DNA of 64,000 bases from Copromyces sp. CBS 386.78. Its lineage: Eukaryota; Ascomycota; Sordariomycetes; Sordariales; Sordariaceae. The notes under the pieces are model-generated. The model saw nothing but the letters and a program-made list of their open reading frames with translations, was not told the origin of the DNA and made no database searches. The DNA is taken from assembly GCA_030685235.1 (NCBI GenBank), contig MU839090.1, forward strand, positions 542,732 to 606,731. Reading direction: 5' to 3'. Shown here piece by piece: positions 46,908-57,569 of the stretch. A program made the translations under genes and the position numbers. Every line of letters starts with the position of its first letter. Positions within the stretch are counted from its first letter, which is position 1.

Positions 46908-48664
46908 TTATTCCGAGGTCGAGCCCGTCTTCTCTCGCGGGTCCTCCTCTTCATGGTGTGGGAGCTCGGACATGTTGGCTCCGTGGCGAGAGCTGCTCAA
47001 CAGCTCTTGATGCCCTTCGATGCCGTGCTGGGGAACGATGACGGCGCCGTCCTGCCTCTGCTCTTTCTCTGCTGGTGTCCATGCCAAGTAATCGCGGCGA
47101 ACCTGGTGAAGAGCTTGTTAGTGCATGAAGCCAAATAAAAAGGATAACGTGAAATCATATTACCTCAACGTAGTCGTAAGCAAACTCGCCGTGCTGGTCA
47201 TCATCCATGCCGAGGAGCTCGGCTTCTTCGGAGGCGCGGAGGTGAAGACCTGGGATGAGGTCGACGGCCTTGGCGATGAGAGCAGACATGACGAAAGAAT
47301 ATCCCATGGTGGCGCAAACGTAGGCGATCTGAATGTACAACTGCTTATAGTTGTGGTTGATAAAGCCGCCGGCAACTTCCCGGTTGACACCATCCAAGCC
47401 AATGATGTAATCGGCAGCAAAAAAGCCGTTGAAGATCAGACCCACAACGCCGCCAAGACCGTGTTCAGCGAATATATCGAGAGCATCGTCGATGCCGATA
47501 ATGAACTTGATCTTAGTGCCGAAGTTACAAACGACTCCAGTGACGACTCCGAGAATGATGCTGGCCCAGGGAGGGATGTACCCGGAAGCGGGAGTAGCGG
47601 CGACGAGACCCGAAATGGTACCAGAACACCAGCCGACGAGGGACCACTTTTTGGCCAGGCGGTAATCGAGAAGGGTCCAGGTCATGGCCGCAAACATGGC
47701 CGTGAGACACGAGTTCCAGCACGCCATGGCGGCACGAAGGTTGGCGCCGAAAGCAGATCCGCCGTTGAAACCGAGCCAGCCGAACCAGAGGAAGACGGTA
47801 CCGATGGTGATCAAGGAGATGTTGTGAGGACGGAAGTTGAGCATCATCTTCTCGTTACGTCGGCCAAGAACCCAAGAGTAAGCCAAAGCCGAAACACCGG
47901 ATCCAATCTCGACGGGGCCACCACCAGCATAATCCATCACTCCGTACTTAAAGGCCCAGCCGTTCACGTTCCAAGCCCAGCAGCAGAGAGGGCAGTAGAC
48001 CAGTGTCGCCCAAATAAAAATGAAGGCCATTGCCGGGACAACGCGACCACGTTCGGCGGTGGCTCCAACAACGAGGGCTGCGGTTACGCCGAGGAATTGC
48101 ATCTGTCATATTGGGGTTAGATAAACATACCCCTGAATCGCCAAGACCAGGCCTTGTCTGACTTGTCCAAGATAACTGAAAGTTTTCTTACCTGGTAGAA
48201 AGCATAGAGGAGCTCAGGGATGAGCTGAGAGCCGGGAGAAGGTGCACCGAGTGTGTTCATAAGGCCGAAGTGTCGAAGGTTACCGATGAAACCGTTGGTT
48301 GCTGTGCTGCTGAGCGCCAATGAGTAACCCCAGAAGTACCACTGGAAGATGACGACACTGAAGGACATCATGCACACCCATATGAGTGATAGAGCCGACT
48401 TTCTACGGGCAAGGCCGGAATAGAGGAAGGCGATGCCCGGGATCATGATGAGGACCATGCATGATGCAATTAGAATAAAAGCCTGGTCGCCTGATTGGTA
48501 CCATTGGTTGAGGTTTTCGGAGGCTGTTGATGATGGAACTTGTCAGGATCGGAGGCATTGGTTGAGTGGACGTCGTCGAGGTCTGAAGAGGACTCACCGG
48601 AGTCACCGCCGTTGGGCGTGGTGCCATTGAAAGGGGTAGGGGCCCCGAACCATGAATACGACAT
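46908..48664 (-). CDS. Ammonium transporter (Amt/Mep family, Mep1/Mep3-like)
   Basis: Four exons on minus, 48598-48664, 48192-48523, 47164-48102 and 46908-47102, give 510 aa. This plasma-membrane ammonium transporter is expected to have eleven membrane helices. Visible hallmarks: an extracellular N-terminus without a cleavable signal, WYQSGDQAFILIASCMVLIM (first helix), GIAFLYSGLARRKSAL, AFIFIWATLVYCPLCCWAW, DYAGGGPVEIGSGVSALAY, ATPASGYIPPWASI, and AEHGLGGVVGLIFNG with the second conserved pore His. At the first pore-His position the sequence has Glu (PVEIGSG), as in yeast Mep1/Mep3 and unlike the Mep2 sensor. The cytosolic tail (VRRDYLAWTPAEKEQ and an acidic end) is encoded mostly by the last exon. 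A TATATAGA on minus near 49047-49054 may be its core promoter. Nitrogen regulation by GATA factors is known for the family, but I did not identify firm sites. Confidence 0.95.
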
Positions 48665-51466
48665 GGCAGCGGCAGGCTGGTGGAGTGCCTGCCGGAGGCT
48701 ACGGGGTCGGAAGGGATGAGGAGATGATGACGATCGCGGAGTCGGAGTCGGGGTCGGGTCGGGGTTGGTGACGGTGACGACGGCGATAGGCGGTGAACCC
48801 GGGTTTTATTATACTGTAGGAAACTGGACGTAATAGGAGAGAGACTTGGAACACGGCGCTTCGGTAGTAGGTATTGTTGTTAAGCGACGGGCCGTGTTGT
48901 GGAAAGGAGGTCCGTCGTGGGTTGAAGAGTAGATTTTTTTTGTCTCAAACTCCTTTCAGCGAGAAAACGGGGAGGTTGAGGAGCGAAGCCGGTGTTAGGT
49001 GGGCCGGAGAGTCATGGCCGAAGAAGGAGGCCGGGACGAGGCACGGTCTATATAAGAGACGAGAGGTGAAAGGTCGATAAAAGCCATGGGCGTGTGGGCA
49101 AAGAAGTGGGATCCATCCGGGTGCAGCATGCAGCATGTCGATACCAGAGTGGGGAGGAGCGACCCGAAGGCCCATCGAGTCCCATCGAGTCCCATCTGAC
49201 GCAGCCCGCGCAGGGTACAGATCGCAACTTGTCCAAGTTAGTGTGCCCTTGAAGAAGGACGGCAGGCACCCTCGCTGCCCACAACTCTGCCTCTGCACAC
49301 CGAAGGCGGACTCGCCTAGCGCACCTCAGCACTCCTCTTGTCTGTTTAGCTCTGTGACCTTCCTCTGCCACTGCGATCAGGAACGGAGCAAGGGTGTTTT
49401 GTAGGATTCCGTCGATGGGGCCTGCGGGATCCATTACAGACAGACGTGGTGTCGAATTGATACTGAGGAGGTTCCTCCAAGTCGCGTGGGCTCGATGAAC
49501 ATCTGTGATTTTTCTCCTCCAATCCAACTGTTTACTACCGTCTACTAACCCGTTCACATGTCCCTCTCCAGAATCCAGTTCGTCTCAATTCGCGCCGTCT
49601 AGGTAGTCCGATTCCCGTCGAAGCGACCCGTCGGTAACCTCGACGACTTGGGATAAGGTACCTGTATACGCAGTACATACGTGGGATGGGGATTCCATGC
49701 CAGGCAATTGCTCACGCCGCCCCAAACAGCTAGTGGGAGCCGTAATGGCTGCCATGGCCGGTTTCGCCAATCCGCGGCTGTCCCTCGACTTGTGGTGTGG
49801 GTAATCCCCTGCTCCTCTCTTCCCACGCCCACTCTATTTGCATGGATGGGATCAAGAATGTGGCGAGATGCCGTTCGTGAACCTGGGATATCTTTGCTCG
49901 CCAATGCCTTTGTTTGCGACAAGCTTGTGTGCTATGGACGCCAGAAAGGGAGTCGAACACGGGATTAGGGAATGCTATCAATTACGCAGTCGTGGCCGGC
50001 TACCGAGAGAGCCTCAAAAGCAACCATCAGATGACACAGGCACCACCAACTTTAACTTCGGACGGGACGTTATCTCTCGAGGCAAAAAGCGGACACAAAA
50101 AAGTGCGCACACACGTCAACGTGGTGTAATTCAGTGGTACTATGTGTAGGTTTTGAACATGTGGAGGGCTTCAGCCCAGGTGGCTAAACTCTCCTCAGGC
50201 CTGGACCGAAAAGAAGATTGGCCAATTCACAAAGCGTTCCACACTCACTTACCTGAACAAATATGTCAAAACATGTCTCTACCGCCAGCTTATTTTGTAT
50301 TCCGTGCATGTGTGGGCGGAGGACCGGGCACAGCCTGTAAGTTTTGGGACGTCGCATAGACGGCCGCGGCGTGCTTAATGGACTTGCATTGTACCTTATC
50401 TCTTTCATTATGGCACAAGCGAGCCGCGTTGCCTTGCATCTACTTACGATAGCTTGATATCTGCATTGGAATATCTGTCAGCGCAAGACTTTTTAGCTGA
50501 TCAACATTTTCATTTCGAATCCTCAACATGTGCTCCGATGTTTGAAAGATTGAGCGATCCCATCATTTTGCCTTATCTTTCGGCCGTGATTCGCAGACAA
50601 TCTTGATACACAATCTACTGATAGGGAGTTCGGGAGTTCGTTTGAAATCGTAACAGAACTTTGTTACTACCTTAGCGGCTTAGCCAGGTAGAGCCTGCTT
50701 TCGTAAAGGCTTACAAGGGGGGGGGGGGGGGGTGCGTCGCTTCAACTCAGCCAATGATAGATGCAGATTAGTACGAGGGGGGCCAGGGCCCCGACTCCGA
50801 GAATATGCCTCCATGCCTTGCCGTACCTCCGCTGTCCCGAACCCATTCTGCGGCGGCAGATTGGGGGAACGAGCCTGTGAAGTTCGAGGTCTCTCTTTTT
50901 GTGACTGTTTTGACTTTGCGGGCTGACTTCCGTTGTCTCACGATTTACGTGCGGTTCGTGGTGTGGGGATTGGGTTTTGAGAGGTACAGTACGTATTGCT
51001 CGATGTACTCAAAGGTACCCAATGAATGCAGGGACACTGTCAATTAGACAGCCAATGTCCGTGATGTGATCGAACGCTCTCGCCCGACAACGGAGTGAAG
51101 ATCAGGCAGAGCAGCAGCCCATATGCCCCCGTCTCTTGGGATCTTCACGCATCCAATGTTCCAATGTCTCGTTATCCCATCGAGTAAACAGGGCCTCTTG
51201 TTCCGGGCTGCCAAGAACCAAGACATGAGACACAGCAGCACCGAGCTGGTCAACCGACTTTCACGATCCTTCAGGTCCTACCTTACCGCGTACACGTGTG
51301 CTTGCTCCGCTTGCTTCTAGTTCCATTCCGTGCATGCATCATTGGAAGCTCCCATTATCATCAAGGTCCCTGAGCCCAGCCTTTGCGGGGAAGCTCCGAA
51401 CACCCTGGGCCACAGGCGCTGTGCACAGCACCACTATGACACTTGCAATTCCTAGGGACCCAGTTG
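48665..51466. other. Ammonium transporter promoter region and gene-less sequence
   Basis: 48665-49300 is the upstream region of the transporter, pyrimidine-rich on its coding strand. It contains a short tandem repeat (10-base unit GTCCCATCGA, about 2.5 copies at 49171-49196). 49300-51466 shows no supportable gene. A run of 16 G lies at 50717-50732. I considered a tRNA near 49930-49990 and rejected it. Confidence 0.45.
50717..50732. repeat. 16-base G homopolymer
   Basis: A pure G run in intergenic sequence. Two other G runs occur in the window (ten near 10491 and 22 at 15644-15665). Run lengths are unreliable in short-read assemblies, and the 15644 run borders an assembly gap. Confidence 0.8.
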
Positions 51467-51474
51467 TATAAAAG
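51467..51474 (+). promoter_or_regulatory. Consensus TATA box
   Basis: TATAAAAG stands 64 bases before an ATG in good context at 51531, with pyrimidine-rich sequence between them. This is the best-formed core promoter in the window, in a region otherwise without genes. Confidence 0.5.
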
Positions 51475-51530
51475 GGCGTCGATATCCTCTCCGACGTTCC
51501 TGTCTGGAGGTTATCCTCCTACTCACAACC

Positions 51531-51668
51531 ATGCAGACTGGTGCCTCTGGGCTGAAGCATACGCAGCCGAATCGAGACAAGCCATATCACGACAACGTTC
51601 CCAATCAGCACATGAAGCCGATCCAGTGTCGACCGAAACCCGAACAAGCTGGACGTCTACTCGTCTAA
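51531..51668 (+). CDS. Candidate 45-aa small protein
   Basis: An ATG in the context CTCACAACCATGC opens a 45-codon frame ending TAA at 51666-51668. The product begins MQTGASGLKHTQPNRDKPYH and is very hydrophilic, rich in Gln, Asn, Pro, Lys and Arg, with no signal peptide or membrane segment. I do not recognise it. Support comes from the TATAAAAG 64 bases upstream and the favourable start context. Against it are its length and lack of known homology. It could instead be the first exon of a longer gene. Confidence 0.3.
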   Translation: MQTGASGLKHTQPNRDKPYHDNVPNQHMKPIQCRPKPEQAGRLLV

Positions 51669-54439
51669 CGTGGTGGTATGATGAGAGATTTCGGTGGCCT
51701 TGGTACCCATGAGGCGGTGCAGCATGCTCTATTGTTCGATCACCTTGAGCAATGCGAACACAAACTCGGATCAGACGCATTCCCCCACGCACAAAGTCGA
51801 GATCCCGCCAAACCGAGCATCCTTTCGGAGACCTGGGCACGTGCTGGGGCAGTTTCCGGGTCACACATTCGGACGCCAATTGGATGTAATGAGATATAAT
51901 ACGACTTCCCCCCAGCTTCCGTCGTGTGTTCCTGGAGGTTCCGTGGCGTCGATTTTGGATATCTTTCGTGGAAACGAGCGGCTTGCTGCACCCCAGATGA
52001 CGGAACTTGCGAACAAAAGAAGGCACGACGTTGAGAGGTTTTCACAGGCCACACCCCCCTGGCACGCCCATCAATGCACCCCTGTTCTTGGCTCCAGAGC
52101 TTAACAGCTTAATTACCGAGCGGCCCCCTGCCAGTCCAGGAGCGCAGGGGTTCCAGGCCGCAGCCAAGCATGCCAAGCATGCTAAGAGATAGGCCTTATC
52201 AGGAACCGGGGACCAATGGGAAGCCAGACGGGAGTGTTGCACAAAGGTTTCTGTCAACGCTTCCAGGTTCGGACAGATTCGGCGGCGGCCAGCCTCCTTC
52301 GGGCTCCGCTCTCGCGGCAGGCCCCACCTCCCTCTTCCGGTTCTACACGATGGCCACATGCCTGCTCTTTTGACCGGCTCGCTTTTGCTTGGTTTTATCT
52401 TTTGGACTTCGAACCTCGACCCTCTTTCTATCCATCTTTCGCGTCACTCATACTGAACAACACCCTCCCTCATCTCCAGCCGCAGCCGCTACACCTCTTT
52501 GCAGTCCCCACGGCACGAGACCTTCTCCATGGCGGCGATCCCCCCCCGTATCCACTCGCTGTCCACATCTTCAGTCCACTTCGAGAAGGCAAAACTCCAC
52601 AGGCTCCTTGGGTCGAGAAGCAAAAACTGCGTCGGCGATAGGCTCCGTTCTGGTACGCACTTACGAGCGGAAAGCCGAGGCCAGCCATTCGATAAAAAGA
52701 CGTTGGCGAGTCGAGACTCGCAGCATTCGGGCCGCTGCAAAGCGCCTGAATCTTGGGGGCGCCTGATAGGAAAATCGGGTACACATCCAACGGTTTTTGT
52801 CTCCACGATGGGGCGGTTTCATAATGCCATTGTGTGTGTGTGGATGTTGTAGTGTGTGCATTCGATATTGGTGATGCACAAGAGGAAACACGGCACATGC
52901 CATTCATTGTCAACGCCGCTGATGACGTTGACTAACGACTGCAGAACCACTGCCGAGACCCCGTCGGTTGCCAAGAGTGCCGCCCGCGCCCGCGGCCGGG
53001 ACTGGGTGGTCAAAGTTGCATCAGCCATCTTAGCGGCGAAACAGAAAATTGGAAAAAGAACACACGGCGAACATCCTTCTCCAACGTCGGTCCCTCCTCA
53101 CGGAGCACCAGTTCGCCCAGCCATGCGCCGGGGCAACTTCCATTGCATCACCGCCCGACGAAAGCCGGTGGGCCCCTTTCATCCTTCACCCACTTTCCCG
53201 CCGCGGCGCAGAAAAAGCCAAAGTTGCCAAGAAGCCTTGGAAAATCCACTTCGATTTCCTCTTTGATTCAAGGATGCCGCAGATGAAGGTCTTCATCAGC
53301 CTTATCTGTAGCCAGCTGAAAATGCCTTGTAGAGGTTCCAAGGTACGTACACTCTTTGGCGGTATGGAAGCCGACAAATTCCAAAATCCCAGACTCCAGA
53401 CACCCAAGATAAAGAAGGGTGGGAAGAGGATACCTGATGCAAGTACCTCCGAATACACTCATTCGCAAAATGAGCCGACGAGCCTCATCAAGTGCAAAAA
53501 GGGGACCGTACCACGCTCACAACCAAAGCCGGGGAAACCGCCCACTTATCAGTAGGTGAAGACAATGGCGGTGATGCGTTGTTGTGTGCTACCGGAAACC
53601 TGGAGAGTACACCGAAAACATCACAAGACAGGTGTCAAGAGCCTCCACAATTGCACCTAGTGAGCTTCTTGGCACGTTTCCTAGCGAGCACCTAGCACTC
53701 TTCTATGACCATGGACCGTGACGCTACTCCTTAGTTCAAACACAAAAGACCCAAAGACCAGGAAATGCCACCGCAATTTGATGACGACTTTGTTAGAGAC
53801 GGTCAGTCAGTCAAATGGATGATGTCTAGTTCCCGAGAGTCTTCATCCCGTCTTTTTGTGTAACATCTATCATGACCATACTTGATGACGCTTTACCCCC
53901 ATTTCACAAATGAAATGTAAACAAAGGCAACAGCCGTAGTGGTAGGTTATGTCAATGTCACACATCGCGACCAACATTGCGTGTAAACACAATTGATCAT
54001 AATACGGGTCGGATGAGATTGAACCATCGCCCCAAATCAGATCAGTAAGAATTAGAAGAGACGAAAGTAACCTTTGTTGGGACAGTTCTGTCCTGGAAAG
54101 CAAATTTTGGGTGAAGGACGTATCTAGATGGCTTCACGAAGACAAAGGGATCAGTTGCGCATATCTGCCATAAATCTTCGGGGCTCAAAATATGTTCATC
54201 TCCAAGTCGCATCAAGTTATGGCTGAACAAAAGTTCCAAGAGACACCAGCTAGATCTAGGCTCGCTAGCTTTATCACTCGCCAGAGCCAGCTCAAAACGC
54301 CAGACACACCAAGGTCTCTGTCTCTACATCCATCACTCATGAAATGCGTCATACATCCCTTCTTTAAAGCCAGCCAACAAAGAACCCCTTAGAGATCCCT
54401 TACAGACTCCTTCCTCACTAAACCCTTTAGGGGCTTCCC
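51669..54439. other. Gene-poor region with one weak two-exon candidate
   Basis: I see no recognisable gene. Around 52390-52528 a C/T-rich leader-like tract ends at an ATG (52529) with a 107-codon frame. A good branch-point/acceptor pair occurs at 52925-52942 followed by another open frame to 53266, described as a finding. A TG microsatellite lies near 52828-52840. 53700-54439 is AT-richer and includes the 3' flank of the acid phosphatase. Confidence 0.4.
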
Positions 54440-56594
54440 TTATGCACCTCCCCCCTCAGCAAAGCAAACCTCAGCATACCTCGCCAACCCGGGCATCTTC
54501 TTCTGCACCTTCAAGAAAGTCTCAAACTCGCACCACCCATCCACCCTTTCCGCATCGCACTCCGGATGGCTCCACCCAAGGGGAACCGTCCTCTGGTTCA
54601 GCACAAAATGGACATACTTGGTCTCCTCCCCTTCATCCTCGTACCCGCTCCGATCCGCCTTCACCGGTTTCGGCGTCTTGATAATTTCGACATCCAAGCG
54701 GGCGCCAAAGGGCGTAATATGCGACACCGTAAAGTTGTGATCGCCGGGGTAAACATCGGTGGGGAGGTCTTGTTCAAATTGTGTCAAACCAAAAGCGGCG
54801 AGGATGGAGACGATGTTGGTGTCGTGCGAGAAGTCGAGGTACAGAGACTGGTTGAGCGGGAAGGTGACAGTGTTGTTGTCGAGGGTTGTGTTGAGCTGGG
54901 TGTCAGAGTAGGCGATGGTGTGGTTTTGGAGGCGGGCGAGGACTTCTTGCTGGAAACCGATGCCGACGGCGCGGCCCGTCCGGGAGCCGAAGGCGTTGTT
55001 GCCGTAAAATTGAAGATCGTGCGAGTAGCCGAAGCCGATCCATTCTTGGTAGGTGAAGAGGGAGCAGAAGCGGCTGTAGCCGTTGGCGACCTGTTACAGT
55101 AAGAGTGAGTGAGATGAAATAAGTGACAAGAGAGAAATGGTGACGGTTGACTTACGGTGTCGTAGGCGCACAAGGTTTGGGCGGCATAGGTGTCATCGAC
55201 TGTCCAGTTATAGCCGGTAACAAGCTTGGAGAAACGCTCAGTAGCTGAGGGTGGAAAATTAGCTGTGTGCACCGTACGTATAAAAGTCGGGTCATAGTCC
55301 AAAGTCTATGTACCATCTTTCAAGTAGTTGCCGACCCAAATATCGCGAGCCTCAGAGCCGAGACTGTCCTGGCTTTCGTTGGGGCAGTTCATGTAACCAG
55401 CCAAGGAATTATTCAAGTTGGAGCCCTCAATGATGACTTCAAGAGTGACGTTGTTGGTCCTATACTAGATCAGAATCCGAATCCTTTTGTTTGCCGGGCT
55501 GGGTAGAGGAAGAAAAGATCACATACCATTCCAGGCCAAACATACCAGCCAAGAAGTTCTCAGCCGACTTCATCATACGGTCTTGGGTCTATATTTCCCT
55601 AGTAAGCTACCAACCCCACAACTTGTCTTCGGGGACAGCCGAATAAGTGGTACATACCGTCGTACGAGCAATGATCTTCGTCTTAGGATCATATAGCGAC
55701 GAATACATATAAGCGTGTAGGACTCCCGAATCGAACAGTTCCTGGCGACCTCTCGGGACAAGAATCTCCATTCCCATCTGATACTTCCAGTTGTTCAGGA
55801 ACTCGAGTTCACCCATAGCGTTGAACTTGCCAGTCGCATTGGCAAGACGGGCACCGAAAGCTTCCACGTTTGAGCCTCTAGTGGGATACCGAGAGCCATG
55901 GCGAGAAACCATCTATAACAGAAAAAGGTGGTTAGCACTGATTGCCGTACTCCGAATCGTATTACTCTGTAGAGAAACGGTAGTTGCGACTTGCCTGAAG
56001 CCAAATAATCTTCGCGCCCTCAGGCAGCGGCCACTCATCCACACCAAATCCGGTCGAGGGCGTGTAAGGCGTCAGAAAGCCCATCATAGCGAAAATGCTC
56101 AGGTTACCCGGCTGCCAGCCCTGAACCGGCACCTGCGTTTGCAGCGGCGCATTGGGCACATAGGTAGCAGCATGGTCGAAAGTCCTCGTCTGGGCCATAA
56201 AGGGGGCCTTGCCAGTGGCCGTCTTTCCAACCCACGGGCCTGGGCTGGTGTTGAAATACTCGGGTACCGTGGACGTGGGTTTGCATGGACAGTCCTCCGA
56301 AGAGGAGGAAGACGGGTATTCTCGGGCTTGGACCGGTGCCTGCGGGGTGGAGGGCTCGGATGGACGCGGTTTGATGCCGAAAAGGGTGCCGTTGCACGCA
56401 AGCATGTTGAAAGCTACGAAGACGGAGAGTGAGACGGCGCACGAGGCCAGGAGAACAGACAGCTTGCGCTTCAGGCGCTGCCCGGGACTGGGTTGCGCGC
56501 CATGAGAAAGGAGAGGGCGTGATAGCAGCTCTTCCTTCTCAGATAGGCTGACGGGCTCGTAGCCTGGTGCTTGAGAGTTGATCGCGGAACCCAT
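54440..56594 (-). CDS. Membrane-anchored histidine acid phosphatase (phytase-like family)
   Basis: Six exons on minus, 55995-56594, 55658-55912, 55527-55588, 55314-55459, 55156-55244 and 54440-55090, give 600 aa. It hydrolyses phosphomonoesters through a phosphohistidine. The catalytic R204-H205-G206-S207-R208-Y209-P210 opens exon 2, directly after WLQMVS. The proton-donor motif is H473-D474 (LDFSHDTNIVS). Unlike secreted phytases it has a cytosolic tail with an acidic-dileucine-like EEELLSRPLL-type region and one hydrophobic segment at about 45-65 (SVLLASCAVSLSVFVAFNML), so it is predicted to be a type II membrane protein with its domain in the lumen or outside. Several NxS/T sites and even spacing of Cys fit the secretory route. 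The first intron is GC-AG. The fifth exon has two possible acceptors (55244 or 55262, 18 bases apart). Substrate is unknown. Confidence 0.92.
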
Positions 56595-57569
56595 ATTGAC
56601 GGTTGTATATGCGCCCCTTGATGGTTCGAAAGGCGGACGACCGAGGAGTGTAGAACCTGGGCTTTGCGCGGCGAAGGTGGGCCAGCATTTATATGGCACG
56701 CCTGTAACATGATCCCGGCTTGTTTGGCGGAAAAAATGCCCGGAGAATGAACTGCGGTGACGTGTACAGGAGGTTCACCGGCTACGTCGTACCCGATCAT
56801 GAGGGGACAGCATATAGTCGCACCGTGACCATGTTGAATTGTTGATCCCAGCTGGTCACTTAGCAGTGCGCTAGAGGATCGCAGTAAACAAATGGAAGGT
56901 GGAGAGGGTCGATGATAGGCAATAAGACGGCAATTAGGATGGCGATGGAGGAGTTGGAGTTGGAGAAAAATGGGACGAAAGAGGACAAAATGGTGCTGAT
57001 AGAGCTGCGGAGGTAGAATTAAGGTTGAGCTTCCGGTGGGCGTCTGCCAAGAGCTAACTATAAGCGGGAAGTACCTACGGCCGCGAGCCAATAGTATTAC
57101 ACGGACCGGCCGACCCCGCACCGGGCCTGGACGATCACGGTATTATTGCAATGTGCCGAATCGCCGGATTGCCAGCCGTCTTCATAGTACCGTTGGACAC
57201 TGGCTTCCACGTTTGTAAGGTGGTAGTTGTGCCAAGAGCCTCACATGAGCCTCAGAACAGGTCGGGTTAGCCGGTAAACGGCGATTCCTCCAGAGATGCC
57301 ATTATGAATTGGGAGAATTTATACACAAGCCGAAGGACTTGTGGGTTGTTTGCAGAAAGTGAGCATATATGCGAAACAGCTAGAGGCACAATTTCAGTTT
57401 CTGTATAGACCGAAGTTAAAATATATTGTCGCTTTGTGACATGGACAACAACCCCGTCTAAGCACGTCCAACCCCCGCACCTAGGTTTAAACTCTTATGA
57501 ACGCTGTGCAATGCTGAACCGCTCCTATCTCCGGTTTGAAAATATTTCGACGACCGCTTCTGTTTAGAC
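56595..57569. other. Acid phosphatase promoter and CRT10 3' flank
   Basis: The minus strand from about 57100 to 56595 is the upstream region of the phosphatase, including the TATA-type site. 57200-57569 is the probable 3' flank of CRT10. I see no further gene. Confidence 0.5.
56687..56693 (-). promoter_or_regulatory. Candidate TATA box of the acid phosphatase gene
   Basis: TATAAAT reads on the minus strand about 95 bases before the start codon at 56594, a normal spacing for a fungal TATA promoter with a short leader. Confidence 0.5.

Noticed and set aside
47125..48120. 331-codon plus frame
   Set aside because: Antisense shadow of the ammonium transporter.
49915..49995. tRNA-like T-arm string (GAGTCGAACACGGGAT) on plus, read as a minus-strand tRNA
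   Set aside because: The T-stem does not pair well and no matching 5' acceptor strand exists at the right distance.
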